13,926 bases of DNA from Oscillibacter sp. Its GTDB lineage: Bacteria; Bacillota; Clostridia; Oscillospirales; Oscillospiraceae. The notes below the pieces were generated by a model. It saw only the letters and a program-made list of their open reading frames with translations, was not told the origin of the DNA and did no database searches. Every line of letters begins with the position of its first letter. Positions within the stretch are counted from its first letter, which is position 1. The position numbers and the translations under genes are program-made. The stretch spans positions 3,520 to 17,445 of the forward strand of contig DNFA01000020.1 of assembly GCA_003487665.1 (NCBI GenBank), read 5' to 3'. This document shows, in pieces, positions 1 to 7,548 of the stretch.

Positions 1-1978
1 AGTCGCTCTTGGTGTTCAGCTCGGCGTAGATGATGTGGTCGTAGATGAACTTCATGACCTCCAGCACCGCGTCCAGATTGTTCTGCATGTCCGGTACCTC
101 CACATAGCTGATGGCACCGCCGGGGGACAGGTGCTGGAACTGCGCCTCGAACTCCAGCTTCTTGAAGGCATCGATAGGCTCGGTGACGTGGACGTGGTAG
201 CTGTTGGTGATGTAGCCCTTGTCGGTGATGCCCTCGATGATGCCGAAGCGCTTCTGCAGGCACTTGGCGAACTTGTAGGTGGTGGACTCCAGCGGCGTGC
301 CGTACAGGGAGAAGTCGATGTTGTGCTGCGCCTTCCACTTCTTGCAGGCATCGTTGAGCCGGTGCATGATCTCCAGCGCAAAGGGCGTGGCCGCCGGATC
401 GGTGTGGCTCTTGCCGGTCATGTACTTCACGCACTCGTACAGACCCGCATAGCCCAGCGAGATGGTGGAATAGCCGCCGTACAGCAGCTTGTCGATGGGC
501 TCGCCCTTCTTCAGCCGGGCGCAGGCACCGTACTGCCACAGGATGGGCGCTGCGTCGGACAGGGTGCCCTTCAGCCGCTCGTGGCGGCACATGAGCGCCC
601 GGTGGCACAGCTCCATGCGCTCGTCAAAGATGCGCCAGAATTTTTCGATATTGCCGCCGGAGCTGAGAGCGATATCCGGCAGGTTCACGGTGACAACGCC
701 CTGGTTGAACCGGCCGTAGTACTTGGGCTGGCCGTTCTCGTCCACATAGGGCGTCAGGAAGCTGCGGCAGCCCATGCAGGGATAGCAGTGGCCTTCGCCG
801 TTCTTGTCCACCTTCAGCTCCAGCATCTTCTTCTCGCTGATGTAGTCGGGCACCATCCGCTTGGCGGTACACTTGGCCGCCAGCTTCGTCAGCTCCCAGT
901 ACTTGCTGCCCTCGCGGATGTTATCCTCCTCCAGCACGTAGATCAGCTTGGGGAACGCCGGCGTGACCCACACGCCCTTCTCGTTCTTCACACCCTGATA
1001 CCGCTGCAGCAGCGTCTCCTCGATGATGAGTGCCAGATCGTCCTTTTCCTGCTGGTTCTTGGCCTCGCCCAGATACATGAACACGGTCACGAAGGGCGCC
1101 TGTCCGTTGGTGGTCAGCAGCGTCACCACCTGATACTGGATGGTCTGCACGCCGCGGCGGATCTCCTCCCGCAGCCGCTTCTCCGCGATGGCGTTGATGC
1201 TGTCCTCGGTAACGGCCACGCCCACGGCGTCAAACTCGCTGCGGACGCTGGCGCGGATCTTCTCCCGGCTGATCTGCACGAAGGGCGCCAGATGGGTCAG
1301 GGAGATGGACTGCCCGCCGTACTGGTTGCTGGCCACCTGCGCCACGATCTGCGTGGCGATGTTGCAGGCGGTGGCAAAGCTGTGGGGCTTTTCGATCAAG
1401 GTGCCGGTGATGACGGTGCCGTTCTGCAGCATGTCCTCCAGATTCACCAGATCGCAATTGTGCATGTGCTGGGCGTAGTAATCCGTGTCGTGGAAGTGGA
1501 TGATGCCCTCGTTGTGGGCGTCCACGATGTCCTGCGGCAGCAGGATGCGGTTGGTGATGTCCCGGCTGACCTCGCCGGCCATATAGTCCCGCTGGGTGGA
1601 GTTCACCACCGGGTTCTTGTTGGAGTTCTCCTGCTTGGCCTCCTCGTTGTTGCACTCGATCAAGCTGAGGATCTTGTCGTCCGTGGTGTTGGACTTGCGC
1701 ACAAGAGAGCGGGTATAGCGGTAGGTGATGTAGTGCTTGGCCACCTCAAAAGCGCCGTGCGCCATGATGTGGTGCTCCACCATGTCCTGGATCTCCTCCA
1801 CGGTGGGGGCGCGGTTCATCTTCTGGCACTGCAGCTCCACGGACTCCGCGATGCGCTGGATCTGCATGGGCGTCATCCGATCCGCCTCCGCCACGGACTC
1901 GTTGGCCTTGGTGATGGCGATGATGATCTTGGTGATGTCGAAGCCCACCTCGGCTCCGTTTCTCTTGATGATCTTCAT
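1..1978 (-). CDS. nrdD: Anaerobic (class III) ribonucleoside-triphosphate reductase, 3' end beyond window
   Basis: NrdD reduces ribonucleoside triphosphates to dNTPs under anoxia with a glycyl radical installed by NrdG. About 659 residues are visible. The N-terminus (residues 1-90, beginning MKIIKRNGAEVGFDITKI) is an ATP-cone allosteric domain. The catalytic barrel follows, with HFHDTDYYAQHMHNCDLVNL at about 161-180 (Cys175 is a probable active-site cysteine) and the family motif MGCRSFLTPY at about 402-411 (Cys404, second conserved cysteine). The end, including the glycyl-radical loop and zinc cysteines expected in this family (usually about 700 residues), lies left of the window, as would any nrdG. 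The ATG at 1978 is chosen because AGGAGG lies 8 bp upstream and the ATP-cone begins there. NrdR-box-like palindromes upstream suggest repression by NrdR. Identification is very secure. Confidence 0.97.
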   Translation of the reverse strand, partial: MKIIKRNGAEVGFDITKIIIAITKANESVAEADRMTPMQIQRIAESVELQCQKMNRAPTVEEIQDMVEHHIMAHGAFEVAKHYITYRYTRSLVRKSNTTDDKILSLIECNNEEAKQENSNKNPVVNSTQRDYMAGEVSRDITNRILLPQDIVDAHNEGIIHFHDTDYYAQHMHNCDLVNLEDMLQNGTVITGTLIEKPHSFATACNIATQIVAQVASNQYGGQSISLTHLAPFVQISREKIRASVRSEFDAVGVAVTEDSINAIAEKRLREEIRRGVQTIQYQVVTLLTTNGQAPFVTVFMYLGEAKNQQEKDDLALIIEETLLQRYQGVKNEKGVWVTPAFPKLIYVLEEDNIREGSKYWELTKLAAKCTAKRMVPDYISEKKMLELKVDKNGEGHCYPCMGCRSFLTPYVDENGQPKYYGRFNQGVVTVNLPDIALSSGGNIEKFWRIFDERMELCHRALMCRHERLKGTLSDAAPILWQYGACARLKKGEPIDKLLYGGYSTISLGYAGLYECVKYMTGKSHTDPAATPFALEIMHRLNDACKKWKAQHNIDFSLYGTPLESTTYKFAKCLQKRFGIIEGITDKGYITNSYHVHVTEPIDAFKKLEFEAQFQHLSPGGAISYVEVPDMQNNLDAVLEVMKFIYDHIIYAELNTKSD

Positions 1979-2044
1979 GGAAAACTCCTCCTAACTGTAT
2001 CTGCACGTACTCCCGGAGGGAGACGCGGTAAGTCGCCCATTGAC

Positions 2045-2073
2045 ATAATACACTACATCTTGTGCCGATGCAA
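2045..2073 (-). promoter_or_regulatory. Sigma-A promoter of nrdD
   Basis: Read on the minus strand, TTGCAT (2073-2068) and TATTAT (2050-2045) are separated by exactly 17 bp. Transcription would start near 2038 and leave a leader of about 60 nt before the nrdD ATG. An NrdR-box-like palindrome fills the spacer. Confidence 0.75.
2050..2065. promoter_or_regulatory. NrdR-box-like operator overlapping the nrdD core promoter
   Basis: The 16-mer ACACTACATCTTGTGC matches the recalled NrdR consensus ACACWATATNTWGTGT at about 13 of 16 positions. It occupies the spacer between -35 and -10 of the nrdD promoter, where a bound repressor would block RNA polymerase. No nrdR gene is in the window, so the regulator is inferred. 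Confidence 0.55.
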
Positions 2074-2145
2074 GAGGCAAAAGCCAAAATGTAGGAGATC
2101 GGCTGCCAAAAAGCGGAGATGTTTTTTGTGCAAATCGCCAAATGC

Positions 2146-2195
2146 ACACAAGATATAGTGGGGCGCGCGCCGGTTAGACACACTAAATATAGTGA
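2146..2195. promoter_or_regulatory. Pair of NrdR-box-like operators upstream of nrdD
   Basis: ACACAAGATATAGTGG (2146-2161) and ACACTAAATATAGTGA (2180-2195) each match the recalled NrdR-box consensus at about 14 of 16 positions. Their starts are 34 bp apart, roughly three helical turns, as expected for tandem boxes bound by an oligomeric NrdR. They lie about 75-120 bp upstream of the nrdD -35. Apart from these boxes and the two promoters, I see nothing further in the 1979-2341 intergenic region. Confidence 0.65.
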
Positions 2196-2274
2196 CACGC
2201 GGCGGTTCCGCTGTCGAAATCGGCAGGCGGGGCCGTTAAGACGCGTCAAAAACCGCCGATGGAAAAATCTGTCG

Positions 2275-2303
2275 TTGCACAGGGACACAAAATATGGTAA
2301 AAT
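2275..2303 (+). promoter_or_regulatory. Sigma-A promoter for the membrane protein-rimM-trmD operon
   Basis: TTGCAC (2275-2280), a 17-bp spacer and TAAAAT (2298-2303), with the extended -10 dinucleotide TG at 2295-2296. Transcription would start near 2310. That excludes a start codon at 2294 for the following gene. Confidence 0.7.
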
Positions 2304-2341
2304 CAATCAAATATGAAAGAATGTCGAAAGGAGGGGCGGCT

Positions 2342-2668
2342 ATGCGAGGGGATACCCGTTCCCTGATCCACGGCATCATCAACCTGATCGTGCCGTTTTT
2401 CATCTATGACCTGGCGCAGCTGCTGGTCAGCGCCGTTACCGCGGCCAACTATGACCCGTGGCTGGCCTTCTGGCCCATGCAGATCCTGCTGTGGCTGCCC
2501 TTTTTGTCCGACGCGATCTGCGTGGTGGTGGCCGCTGTGCGCTTCAGGCGCCGGGGACGCACCCGTGCGCTGCTGGGGCTGATCTTCTCGCTGGGCGCCG
2601 CCGCGCTGTACTACATGCTGCGGTTCCAGATGCAGTTTACCCTGTCCCGGCTGCAAAATCTGTTCTGA
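2342..2668 (+). CDS. Small hydrophobic membrane protein of unknown function
   Basis: A 108-residue protein that I cannot assign to a named family. It has three probable membrane segments: about residues 9-32 (IINLIVPFFIYDLAQLLVSA), 42-64 (including MQILLWLPFLSDAICVVVAA) and 74-92 (LLGLIFSLGAAALYYML). A basic stretch RFRRRGRTR lies between the second and third and would face the cytoplasm under the positive-inside rule. The ATG at 2342 is preferred because GGAGG (2330-2334) lies 7 bp upstream; in-frame ATGs at 2294 and 2321 have poor ribosome sites. It is the first gene after the promoter at 2275-2303 and ends 15 bp before rimM, so it is probably co-transcribed with rimM and trmD. No functional link to rRNA or tRNA maturation is evident from its sequence. 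Confidence 0.75.
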   Translation: MRGDTRSLIHGIINLIVPFFIYDLAQLLVSAVTAANYDPWLAFWPMQILLWLPFLSDAICVVVAAVRFRRRGRTRALLGLIFSLGAAALYYMLRFQMQFTLSRLQNLF

Positions 2669-2683
2669 CGGAAGGAGCGTTCC

Positions 2684-3193
2684 ATGCGTCCTGAATTTAT
2701 CACAGTGGGCACCATCGTCAACGCCCACGGCATCCGCGGTGAGGTGAAGGTCAACCCCGCCGGGTTCGATCCGGAGTTCATCGCGGATTTCAAGACAATG
2801 TACATCGCCGGTCAGCCGGTGAAGGTCAAGGCCGCCCGCGTCCACAAGTCTACCGTGCTACTGGCGCTGCCCGGCGTGGACACCATGGACGACGCGCTGG
2901 CGCTGAAGGGCAGGGCGGTGTCCATCCGCCGCACCGACGCCCGGCTCCCCAAGGGCGAATACTTTGACCAGGAGCTGGAGGGCTGCGCCGTGGTGGACGA
3001 TGCCACCGGTGAGGAGCTGGGCAAGCTGGACAGAGTGCTGCTCTATCCCGCCCACAAGGTCTATCAGGTGCGGGGCGGCGCGCACGAGTATCTGATCCCC
3101 GCCGTGCCCGGCGTGTTTATCGCCTCCATCGACCCGGAGGCGGAGATCATCCGCGTACACATGATGAAAGGATTGGCCACCGATGAGAATTGA
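2684..3193 (+). CDS. rimM: Ribosome maturation factor RimM
   Basis: RimM binds ribosomal protein S19 and assists late maturation of the 30S head and 16S rRNA processing in the cytoplasm. The 169-residue length is normal for the family. The N-terminal barrel opens with the family signature VGTIVNAHGIRGEVKV (residues 8-23). The C-terminal PRC-barrel half includes KGEYFDQELEGCAVVD (about 90-105) and the closing EYLIPAVPGVFIASIDPE (about 134-151). The ATG at 2684 has GGAAGGAG just upstream. The stop overlaps the start of trmD by 11 bp, so the two are translationally coupled, as in many bacteria. The often-adjacent rpsP is absent here. Confidence 0.96.
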   Translation: MRPEFITVGTIVNAHGIRGEVKVNPAGFDPEFIADFKTMYIAGQPVKVKAARVHKSTVLLALPGVDTMDDALALKGRAVSIRRTDARLPKGEYFDQELEGCAVVDDATGEELGKLDRVLLYPAHKVYQVRGGAHEYLIPAVPGVFIASIDPEAEIIRVHMMKGLATDEN

Positions 3194-3968
3194 CATCATG
3201 ACCCTGTTCCCCGACGCGGTCAACGCCATGATGGATTCCTCCATCATCGGCCGGGCGCAGGAGCGGGGCTTTGTCACCATCCGGACGCACCAGATCCGGG
3301 AGTATACCACCAACAAGCAGATGCAGGTGGACGATTATCCCTACGGCGGCGGCCGGGGCGCCGTGATGCAGGCCGACCCGCTGTACCGCTGCTGGCAACA
3401 TATCTGCGACGAGGCGGGGGAGAGGGTGCACACCATCTACATGTCCCCCTGCGGCCACGTGCTGACCCAGCAGGTGGCGCGGGAGCTGAAGGCGCAGTAC
3501 GACAGGCTGATACTGGTCTGCGGCCACTACGAGGGTGTGGATCAGCGGTTTCTGGACGAGTGCGTGGACGAGGAGATCTCCATGGGCGACTTCGTCCTTA
3601 CCGGCGGCGAGATACCGGCCATGGCGCTGGCGGACTGCCTGTGCCGCATGGTGCCCGGCGTTCTGCCAGAGGAGAGCTGCTACACCGACGAGAGCCACTG
3701 GAACGGGCTGCTGGAGTATCCCCAGTACTCCCGGCCGGAGGAGTGGCACGGCCGCAAGGTGCCGGAGGTGCTGCTGAGCGGACACCACGGCAACGTAGCC
3801 GACTGGCGGACGAGGGAAAGCTACAAGCGCACCATGGCGCGCCGTCCCGACCTGTGGGAGAAATTCGATCTGACACAGGTACACAGCCGCCACGAGAAGA
3901 AGGTGCTGGCGCAGGCACTGGAGGAGTTCCGGCAGGAGCAGGGCAGCGCGGCGGAAACGGAAGAATAA
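3183..3968 (+). CDS. trmD: tRNA (guanine37-N1)-methyltransferase TrmD
   Basis: TrmD uses S-adenosylmethionine to methylate G37 next to the anticodon of tRNAs reading CNN and some other codons, which prevents +1 frameshifting. It is a homodimeric SPOUT enzyme with a deep trefoil knot. Visible motifs are MRIDIMTLFPD at the N-terminus, YPYGGGRGAVM (about 52-62), LVCGHYEGVDQR (about 110-121), the knot segment EISMGDFVLTGGEIPAM (about 129-145) and LLEYPQYSRP (about 178-187) with HHGNVADWR further on. The usual GMVM after the glycine loop is GAVM here, a mild variation. The 261-residue length is typical. It overlaps rimM by 11 bp and is followed 8 bp later by a strong terminator. The rplS gene that often follows trmD is not here. 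Confidence 0.97.
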   Translation: MRIDIMTLFPDAVNAMMDSSIIGRAQERGFVTIRTHQIREYTTNKQMQVDDYPYGGGRGAVMQADPLYRCWQHICDEAGERVHTIYMSPCGHVLTQQVARELKAQYDRLILVCGHYEGVDQRFLDECVDEEISMGDFVLTGGEIPAMALADCLCRMVPGVLPEESCYTDESHWNGLLEYPQYSRPEEWHGRKVPEVLLSGHHGNVADWRTRESYKRTMARRPDLWEKFDLTQVHSRHEKKVLAQALEEFRQEQGSAAETEE

Positions 3969-3976
3969 ATCTCAGG

Positions 3977-4001
3977 CGGCGGGCATGTGCCCGCCGTTTT
4001 T
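3977..4001 (+). terminator. Rho-independent terminator after trmD
   Basis: A perfect 8-bp GC-rich stem, CGGCGGGC (3977-3984) with GCCCGCCG (3989-3996), has the loop ATGT and is followed by TTTTT (3997-4001). Confidence 0.9.
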
Positions 4002-4054
4002 CCTGTTGATTTTCCCATTTTGCCAGAAAAACGACACTTCTCCTGAATTCGTTG

Positions 4055-4083
4055 TTGCAGGTCAGACAAAAATCAGCTATAAT
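4055..4083 (+). promoter_or_regulatory. Sigma-A promoter of the enoate reductase gene
   Basis: TTGCAG (4055-4060), a 17-bp spacer and a perfect TATAAT (4078-4083). Transcription would start near 4090, leaving a leader of about 43 nt. Just upstream, CTGAATT (4043-4049) resembles half of the palindrome at 7549-7562 in front of the convergent regulator operon; this link is speculative. Confidence 0.8.
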
Positions 4084-4132
4084 ACAAAGGTAAAATCCGG
4101 CAGTATGCTGAAAATATGAGGAGGAACACCGA

Positions 4133-6193
4133 ATGAACGAGAAATACAGCGCTCTGTTTACCCCCTGGAAGATCGGCAACGTGGAGATCAAGAACCGCAT
4201 CGTGCAGCCCTCCATGGGCGGTACGTCCCTGTTCGGCTGGCTGGAGCCCTGTCACTTCGATAAGGAGGCCGCCTATCACATCCTCAACCGCGCCCAGAAC
4301 AACGTGGGTCTTGTGCTGCCGGGTATGCAGTGCGTCCGCGACACCATGGGCGGCCGCTGGCTGTACCAGAACAAAAAGATGTTCAAGGATCTGGCCGAGT
4401 GGCTGCCTGAGTTCCACAAGACCGGCTCCAAGCTGTTCGTTCAGCTGTCCGCCGGTATGGGACGCTCCATGGCCATCAACGACATCATGGTGAAGATGCT
4501 CCAGAACAAGGCCTTTGGCGCTGTGGGCAAGCCCTTCCTGAACGTGGACTACATCACCGCCTCTGCCTCCGCTACCCCCAACCGGTGGTATCCCGAATGC
4601 AAATCCCGCCCCCTGACCGTGGAGGAGATCCACGAGATGGTGGACGCCTTTGCCAAGACCGCCAAGCTTTTGCAGGAGGCCGGCGTGGACGGCGTGGAGA
4701 TCCACGCGGTGCACGAGGGCTATCTGCTGGATCAGTTTACCATCGCCAACATGAACTACCGTACTGACGAGTACGGCGGCTCCTTTGAAAACCGCTACCG
4801 CTTCGCCGTGGAGATCGTGCAGGCGATCAAGGCCGTGTGCGGCAAGGACTTCCCGGTGGCGCTGCGCTATTCCGTGGTGTCCAAGACCAAGGGCTTCGGT
4901 CAGGGCGCTGTCCCCGGCGAGGAGTTCGTGGAGTTCGGCCGCGACATGGCCGAGTCCGAGAAGGCCATCAAGTATCTGGAGGACGCCGGATACGACATGT
5001 TCGACTGCGACAACGGCACCTACGACGCGTGGTACTGGGCGCATCCCCCGGTCTATATGCCGGAGAACTGCAACCTCTCCGAGGTGGAGCACATCAAGAA
5101 CTTTACCACCAAGCCCGTGGTCTGCGCCGGCAAGATGGATCCCGCCAAGGCCGCCGAGGAGATCGCCGCCGGCCGTCTGGACGCCGTGGGCATCGCCCGC
5201 CAGAATCTGGTGGATCCCGAGTGGGTCAACAAGATCCTGGAGGATCGGGTGGAGGACATCAAGCCCTGCATCAACTGTCATAACGCCTGCTTCAGCTTCA
5301 ACAAGTCCGCCGGTACGCCCAACATGCAGCCCATGGACGACTCGCTGCATCTGGCGCGCTGCGCGCTGACCCCCAGCACCATGCAGCACAACAAGTACAA
5401 GATCGTCCCCACCCGCAAGCCCAAGAAGGTGGCCATCATCGGCGGCGGCATCGGCGGCATGGAGTGCGCACTGGTGCTCAAGCAGCGCGGCCACACGCCC
5501 GTGATCTTCGAAAAGACCGGCGAGCTGGGCGGCCTGTACATCACCGCTTCCGCCATGAGCTTCAAGGAGGCGGACAAGGCGCTGCTGCGCTGGTACGAGC
5601 GCGAGCTGAAGAAGAACGATATCGAGGTGCGCTTCCACATGGAGATCAACGCGCCCGCCACCCTGCGCCGCGAGTTTGACGAGATCATCGTCTGCACCGG
5701 CTCCCATCCCAAGACCCTGCCGGTCAAGGGCTTCAACAAGACCATCAACTTCACCCAGCTGCTGCTGAATCAGGTGGACGCGGGCGACCGCATCGTGTTC
5801 TTCGGCGGCGGACAGTCCTCCTGCGAGGCCGCCTACGAGATGGTTCTGCAGGGCAAGCACCCCATCATCGTGGAGTACGCCAACGACCTGATCGCCACAC
5901 CCGGCACCTGTCTGGCCAACGCGTCCTTCCTCCGCGAGATGCTGGCCTTCAAGAAGGTGCCCGTGTACCTGAACTCCACCATCACCGAGATCGGAGACGG
6001 CTTCGTCATGGTCAAGCAGAAGGACGGCACCGAGATCCGCATCGAGTGCGACAGCGTGGTGAACGGCATCGGCTTCGTGCCCGCACCCATTGCGGCTGAC
6101 GACCACAAGGTATACCGTGTGGGCACCTGCGAGAAGTGGGGCAACCTGCGCAACGTCATCTGGGGCGCCTGGGACGTCTGCATGCACATCTGA
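4133..6193 (+). CDS. 2-enoate reductase-like FMN/4Fe-4S/FAD oxidoreductase (old yellow enzyme family)
   Basis: A 686-residue NAD(P)H-dependent reductase expected to saturate the alpha-beta double bond of an unsaturated carboxylate or ketone. The N-terminal OYE barrel carries LFTPWKIGNVEIKNRIV (9-24), the substrate/FMN-site HAVHEGYLLDQF (191-202, with His191, His194 and Tyr197) and RTDEYGGSFENRYRF (210-224). An iron-sulfur cysteine cluster follows: Cys379, Cys382, Cys386 and probably Cys410. The C-terminal half has two dinucleotide-binding glycine motifs, GGGIGG (437-442) and GGGQSS (558-563). From memory, features such as DNGTYDAWYWAHPP fit clostridial 2-enoate reductases (FldZ/Enr type) better than BaiCD or BaiH. 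The substrate is not determinable here. AGGAGG lies 8 bp before the ATG. Its own promoter and flanking terminators make it monocistronic. The convergent neighbours are regulators, possibly of this gene. Confidence 0.9.
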   Translation: MNEKYSALFTPWKIGNVEIKNRIVQPSMGGTSLFGWLEPCHFDKEAAYHILNRAQNNVGLVLPGMQCVRDTMGGRWLYQNKKMFKDLAEWLPEFHKTGSKLFVQLSAGMGRSMAINDIMVKMLQNKAFGAVGKPFLNVDYITASASATPNRWYPECKSRPLTVEEIHEMVDAFAKTAKLLQEAGVDGVEIHAVHEGYLLDQFTIANMNYRTDEYGGSFENRYRFAVEIVQAIKAVCGKDFPVALRYSVVSKTKGFGQGAVPGEEFVEFGRDMAESEKAIKYLEDAGYDMFDCDNGTYDAWYWAHPPVYMPENCNLSEVEHIKNFTTKPVVCAGKMDPAKAAEEIAAGRLDAVGIARQNLVDPEWVNKILEDRVEDIKPCINCHNACFSFNKSAGTPNMQPMDDSLHLARCALTPSTMQHNKYKIVPTRKPKKVAIIGGGIGGMECALVLKQRGHTPVIFEKTGELGGLYITASAMSFKEADKALLRWYERELKKNDIEVRFHMEINAPATLRREFDEIIVCTGSHPKTLPVKGFNKTINFTQLLLNQVDAGDRIVFFGGGQSSCEAAYEMVLQGKHPIIVEYANDLIATPGTCLANASFLREMLAFKKVPVYLNSTITEIGDGFVMVKQKDGTEIRIECDSVVNGIGFVPAPIAADDHKVYRVGTCEKWGNLRNVIWGAWDVCMHI

Positions 6194-6198
6194 TATAT

Positions 6199-6243
6199 AA
6201 GCGCAAAAAAAGAAAGCCCGCAAGGGCTTTCTTTTTTGCGCTT
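6199..6243. terminator. Bidirectional terminator between convergent genes
   Basis: A hairpin of about 20 bp (one bulged A) joins arms 6199-6219 and 6224-6243 around a GCAA loop. A-runs and T-runs are embedded in the stem, so either strand gives a GC-closed core AGAAAGCCC/GGGCTTTCT followed by a U-tract. It ends the enoate reductase gene on the plus strand and overlaps the stop codon of the TetR gene on the minus strand. Confidence 0.9.
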
Positions 6244-6946
6244 ATTTCTGCTGCAGGGCATCTTTATCCAGCACGAAAGCGTACCGCATGGCCAGCGCCT
6301 GAAACAGCGTCTCCATCACCTGCTGGGAGATGGCGCGGATATCCATGCCGCTGATGAAGGCACGCACCTGCCCGATCTCCTCCTCCGGGACCTTGTAGCC
6401 CCGGAGACTCATGGTCAGGAAGACGTCCAGCTTCTTTTCCAGCGGGAAATACCGGTCGCATTCGCGCGCCATATAGCCCCGCATCAGACCGGCGGAGCCA
6501 AGCTCGCAGGCGTAGAAATCCTCCGGGGTCAGCTCTGGCTGGTAGGAGCCGAATATCCTGCGCAGCTCCTTGGCCGTCTGGCGGTGGATGTACTCCGCCG
6601 CCTCCTCGTGGGTATAGGCCTCGATGTAGATCTCCCGCAGGTTCTCGTTCAGCTCCGTCAGCGTCAGCTGTATGCATGTCTCCACGGCGTACACGAAAAG
6701 GGGAGACAGCTGCCCGCCGGTGGTGCGCCGCGCCATATCGAACTGCGTTTCGAACATGAACGCCACCAGCTCCGTCAGCACACCGTCCTTCGCCCGGAAG
6801 ATATTCTGAAAGCTGCTGTTGGACACGTCGGCTTTCTGCACGATCTCCGCCACGGTGGTTTTCTTATACCCCTGCTCCAAAAAGAGCTTTACGCATACCG
6901 CCAGTATCCGGCGCTTTGCCGGAAGGCTTGCGTTTGTCAGTGCCAT
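6242..6946 (-). CDS. TetR/AcrR-family transcriptional regulator
   Basis: A 234-residue predicted DNA-binding repressor. The N-terminal helix-turn-helix domain (about residues 10-60) reads RRILAVCVKLFLEQGYKKTT then VAEIVQKADVSNSSFQNIF, the standard TetR pattern including the conserved phenylalanine and glycine. The remaining 170 residues form a divergent helical ligand-binding domain whose ligand cannot be read from sequence. AAAGGAGGAG lies 7 bp upstream of the chosen ATG at 6946; the frame stays open further upstream, but that part overlaps the cNMP gene and is not TetR-like. It follows the cNMP-domain gene by 16 bp and shares its promoter. It converges on the enoate reductase gene, a plausible target, and a palindrome at the operon promoter suggests autoregulation. 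Confidence 0.9.
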   Translation of the reverse strand: MALTNASLPAKRRILAVCVKLFLEQGYKKTTVAEIVQKADVSNSSFQNIFRAKDGVLTELVAFMFETQFDMARRTTGGQLSPLFVYAVETCIQLTLTELNENLREIYIEAYTHEEAAEYIHRQTAKELRRIFGSYQPELTPEDFYACELGSAGLMRGYMARECDRYFPLEKKLDVFLTMSLRGYKVPEEEIGQVRAFISGMDIRAISQQVMETLFQALAMRYAFVLDKDALQQK

Positions 6947-6962
6947 GAGGCAACTCCTCCTT

Positions 6963-7529
6963 TCACTGCGGCCTTTCTGCCGCCGTTGTGTTAAGCATCG
7001 CTGTCTGCGGATCGCTTTCGGCGCGGCATAATTCCTGCGCCTTGCGCTCCTCCTCGTGGTACAGCGTCGGGAACATGGCGCGCAGCAGGTTGTATGTCCG
7101 GTTGTGACTCTCCACCCAGTCGCCGTGCTCCGCCGCCAGCTTCTCCTTGTCGCCGCACAGCTCCAGCGCGTGGCAGGTGTCCACATAGGCCTTCTGCATC
7201 TGGCGCATCCGGGCGCTCATGTGCTGCAAAAGGCTCATGATCTTGGCGGGCTTCTCCCGGAAATAGGCGCTGAAGTTGTCATAGGTGATCTCGCTGACGA
7301 TGGTGTTTTCCAGCGCCACCGCCGTGGTGTTCCGCTGCCGGGATTCCAGAAAGCTGATGACGTTGAAGAAATCGCCCTCCCGCAGCGTGACCACATCCAC
7401 CTGCTCCGGCGTGCCGTAGTCGAAATAGATCCCCACGCTGCCGTAGAGGATGTTGTACATGCTCATGACCATCTCCTTGGGACGGCAGATGATCTCGCCC
7501 TTCTTGAACCGTTTTTCCGTATTCGGCAT
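6963..7529 (-). CDS. Stand-alone cyclic-nucleotide-binding-fold protein (Crp-like sensor domain, no DNA-binding domain)
   Basis: A 188-residue protein. Residues about 5-95 resemble the Crp/Fnr effector beta-barrel: FKKGEIICRPKEMVMSMYNI, LYGSVGIYFDYG, then LREGDFFNVISFLESRQRNT and TAVALENTIVSEI. A helix follows (about 96-125) that would correspond to the Crp dimerisation helix. There is no recognisable C-terminal helix-turn-helix; the last 60 residues are polar and helical. The usual phosphate-binding FGE is FNV here, while an arginine (RQRNT) is kept, so classical cAMP binding is doubtful. The ATG at 7529 follows AGGAGG by 6 bp; a GTG at 7547 lacks a ribosome site. It is first in an operon with the TetR gene and may act as a partner or sensor for it, which is inference. 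Confidence 0.75.
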   Translation of the reverse strand: MPNTEKRFKKGEIICRPKEMVMSMYNILYGSVGIYFDYGTPEQVDVVTLREGDFFNVISFLESRQRNTTAVALENTIVSEITYDNFSAYFREKPAKIMSLLQHMSARMRQMQKAYVDTCHALELCGDKEKLAAEHGDWVESHNRTYNLLRAMFPTLYHEEERKAQELCRAESDPQTAMLNTTAAERPQ

Positions 7530-7548
7530 ACCGCGCCTCCTGCACACA

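Noticed and set aside
35..2158. Long plus-strand open frame of about 700 codons opposite nrdD
   Set aside because: Its translation is low-complexity, rich in Val, Leu, His and Gly with no domain, and nrdD on the other strand is unmistakable. It is an antisense shadow of high-GC codon use.
2294..2341. Earlier ATG starts for the small membrane protein
   Set aside because: 2294 lies upstream of the predicted transcription start, and 2321 has a weak ribosome site compared with 2342.
1979..2341. Adenosylcobalamin riboswitch or other structured leader before nrdD
   Set aside because: The leader is only about 60 nt, with no B12-box-like sequence; the palindromes fit NrdR boxes.
4133..6193. Bile-acid 7-dehydroxylation enzyme (BaiCD or BaiH)
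   Set aside because: The fold is shared, but remembered BaiCD and BaiH sequences differ clearly around the active site and iron-sulfur cluster, and no other bai genes are present.
4073..6223. Minus-strand open frame of about 716 codons opposite the enoate reductase gene
   Set aside because: Same kind of antisense shadow; the plus strand has cofactor motifs, a ribosome site and a promoter.
6947..7186. Upstream extension of the TetR reading frame
   Set aside because: It overlaps the cNMP-domain gene in another frame, is not TetR-like, and a strong ribosome site sits before 6946.
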